DNA of 6,705 nt, from positions 1 to 6,705 of the forward strand of contig CALETX010000299.1 in NCBI GenBank assembly GCA_937920455.1, read 5' to 3'. The stretch comes from an uncultured bacterium (GTDB lineage: Bacteria; Verrucomicrobiota; Kiritimatiellia; UBA8416; CALETX01). The notes under the pieces were generated by a model. It was not told the origin of the DNA and searched no databases. It was given only the letters and a program-made list of their open reading frames with translations. Position 1 is the stretch's first letter. Each line of letters starts with the position of its first letter. Positions 6,234 through 6,705 of this stretch are shown here, in pieces. The position numbers and the translations under genes are program-made.

Positions 6234-6705
6234 ATTTCTCTGGGCCCGCAGTCGTTCACGAGAAAAGCATCAAGATCGCCATCACAGTCAATGTCTCCCA
6301 GCGCTAGGCCGCAAGGATGACCTGCTGGGGGACTCCTGAAGTGTATAACTTCGCCGCCCCCATCGCCGGCACTTATCCAGACGGTGTTGCTTGACCTTTG
6401 CGCGAAAAAAGCGTCCGCCAGGCCGTCCCCATTCAAATCGCCGACGGCCAAACCCAGTCCAACCAGCGAAGGCCCGCAAGCCGCAAAATTCGTGCCGTAT
6501 CCACGATTCAGCCAAAGCGAACCGCCGCTTCTATAATAGGACAGCAGAAACAAATCGCACAGGCCATCTCCATCCAGTTCAAGCTGACGCACAGCCCTGC
6601 CCCCCCCCGTAAGGCCTCCATGCGCCTTCCATACCGGCGTGAAAATGCCGCCCTTATTATGCCACACAACCTCATCTCCCAGCGTGGCACAAGCCAGATC
6701 CAGGT
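6218..6705 (-). CDS. FG-GAP/VCBS repeat protein (integrin-like beta-propeller), C-terminal fragment
   Basis: The frame is open to the window edge, so the start lies outside; 161 residues are visible. They contain three calcium-loop repeats about 45-48 residues apart: LDGDGLCDLF (43-52), GDLNGDGLADAFF (88-100) and GDIDCDGDLDAF (136-147). Each is followed by a short strand of the VWHN/LWLN/VWIS/IWLN type. This is the FG-GAP/VCBS pattern that folds into beta-propeller blades, binds calcium through the DxDxDGxxD loops, and is usually found in exported or surface proteins that contact carbohydrate or other cells. A GTG at 6667 could be mistaken for the start, but 12 further in-frame residues (LDLACATLGDEV) precede it and belong to the preceding repeat. 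The protein stops abruptly at REIWLNQ, and its last 16 bp overlap the start of the beta-helix gene in another frame, which suggests coupled translation. The N-terminal signal and total number of blades are not visible. Confidence 0.88.
   Translation of the reverse strand, partial: LDLACATLGDEVVWHNKGGIFTPVWKAHGGLTGGGRAVRQLELDGDGLCDLFLLSYYRSGGSLWLNRGYGTNFAACGPSLVGLGLAVGDLNGDGLADAFFAQRSSNTVWISAGDGGGEVIHFRSPPAGHPCGLALGDIDCDGDLDAFLVNDCGPREIWLNQ
6600..6608. repeat. Homopolymer C9 (G9 on the coding strand) inside the FG-GAP gene
   Basis: Nine cytosines on the plus strand encode a Gly-Gly-Gly run (ACG GGG GGG GGC, preceding Arg-Ala-Val) in the FG-GAP protein. G tracts of this length are typical slippage sites in other bacteria. 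The frame is intact in this copy. Confidence 0.9.

Noticed and set aside
6508..6690. A 60-codon minus-strand frame crossing the G9 tract
   Set aside because: It is an alternative frame within the FG-GAP coding region, Cys- and Arg-rich with no family resemblance, while the FG-GAP frame has clear calcium-loop repeats.

Overview
The window is completely packed with four genes, all on the minus strand and nearly touching, so they read from high to low coordinates as one probable operon. In transcription order they are: the 3' end of an FG-GAP/VCBS repeat (beta-propeller) protein (6218-6705, 5' end outside the window); a 1338-residue exported mosaic protein with two right-handed beta-helix modules (2217-6233); a 515-residue, about 14-helix transporter of the MviN/MurJ (MOP superfamily) type (629-2176); and the N-terminal part of an asparagine-synthase-type glutamine amidotransferase (1-621, 3' end outside the window). 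Junctions are a 16-bp overlap, a 40-bp gap and a 7-bp gap. There is no non-coding stretch over 40 bp and no RNA gene, transposon, CRISPR array or convincing terminator.

The organism is probably a member of the Planctomycetes-Verrucomicrobia-Chlamydiae group, most likely Kiritimatiellota or a related Verrucomicrobia lineage. This rests on the style of the surface proteins: FG-GAP units ending in 'xWLN', a beta-helix module opening with 'YVSP.GG....YTNW..AARTIQDAID', Pmp-like GGG and (F/I/V)xxN repeats, and a C-terminal 'YYTTNLLGDW...RFYRV' domain. This is an inference from remembered families, not a database match.

How the genes may work together: flippases of the MviN family and AsnB-type amidotransferases are both frequent in exopolysaccharide or glycan-modification loci. 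The transporter keeps one of the key arginines of E. coli MurJ but lacks three others, so it looks like a locus-dedicated flippase rather than the housekeeping lipid II flippase. The two exported repeat proteins could bind or process the exported glycan; the first beta-helix resembles glycosidase-like proteins and carries a candidate acidic pair. The working hypothesis is a cell-surface glycan locus with its own surface proteins. No glycosyltransferase lies in the window, so this stays unproven.
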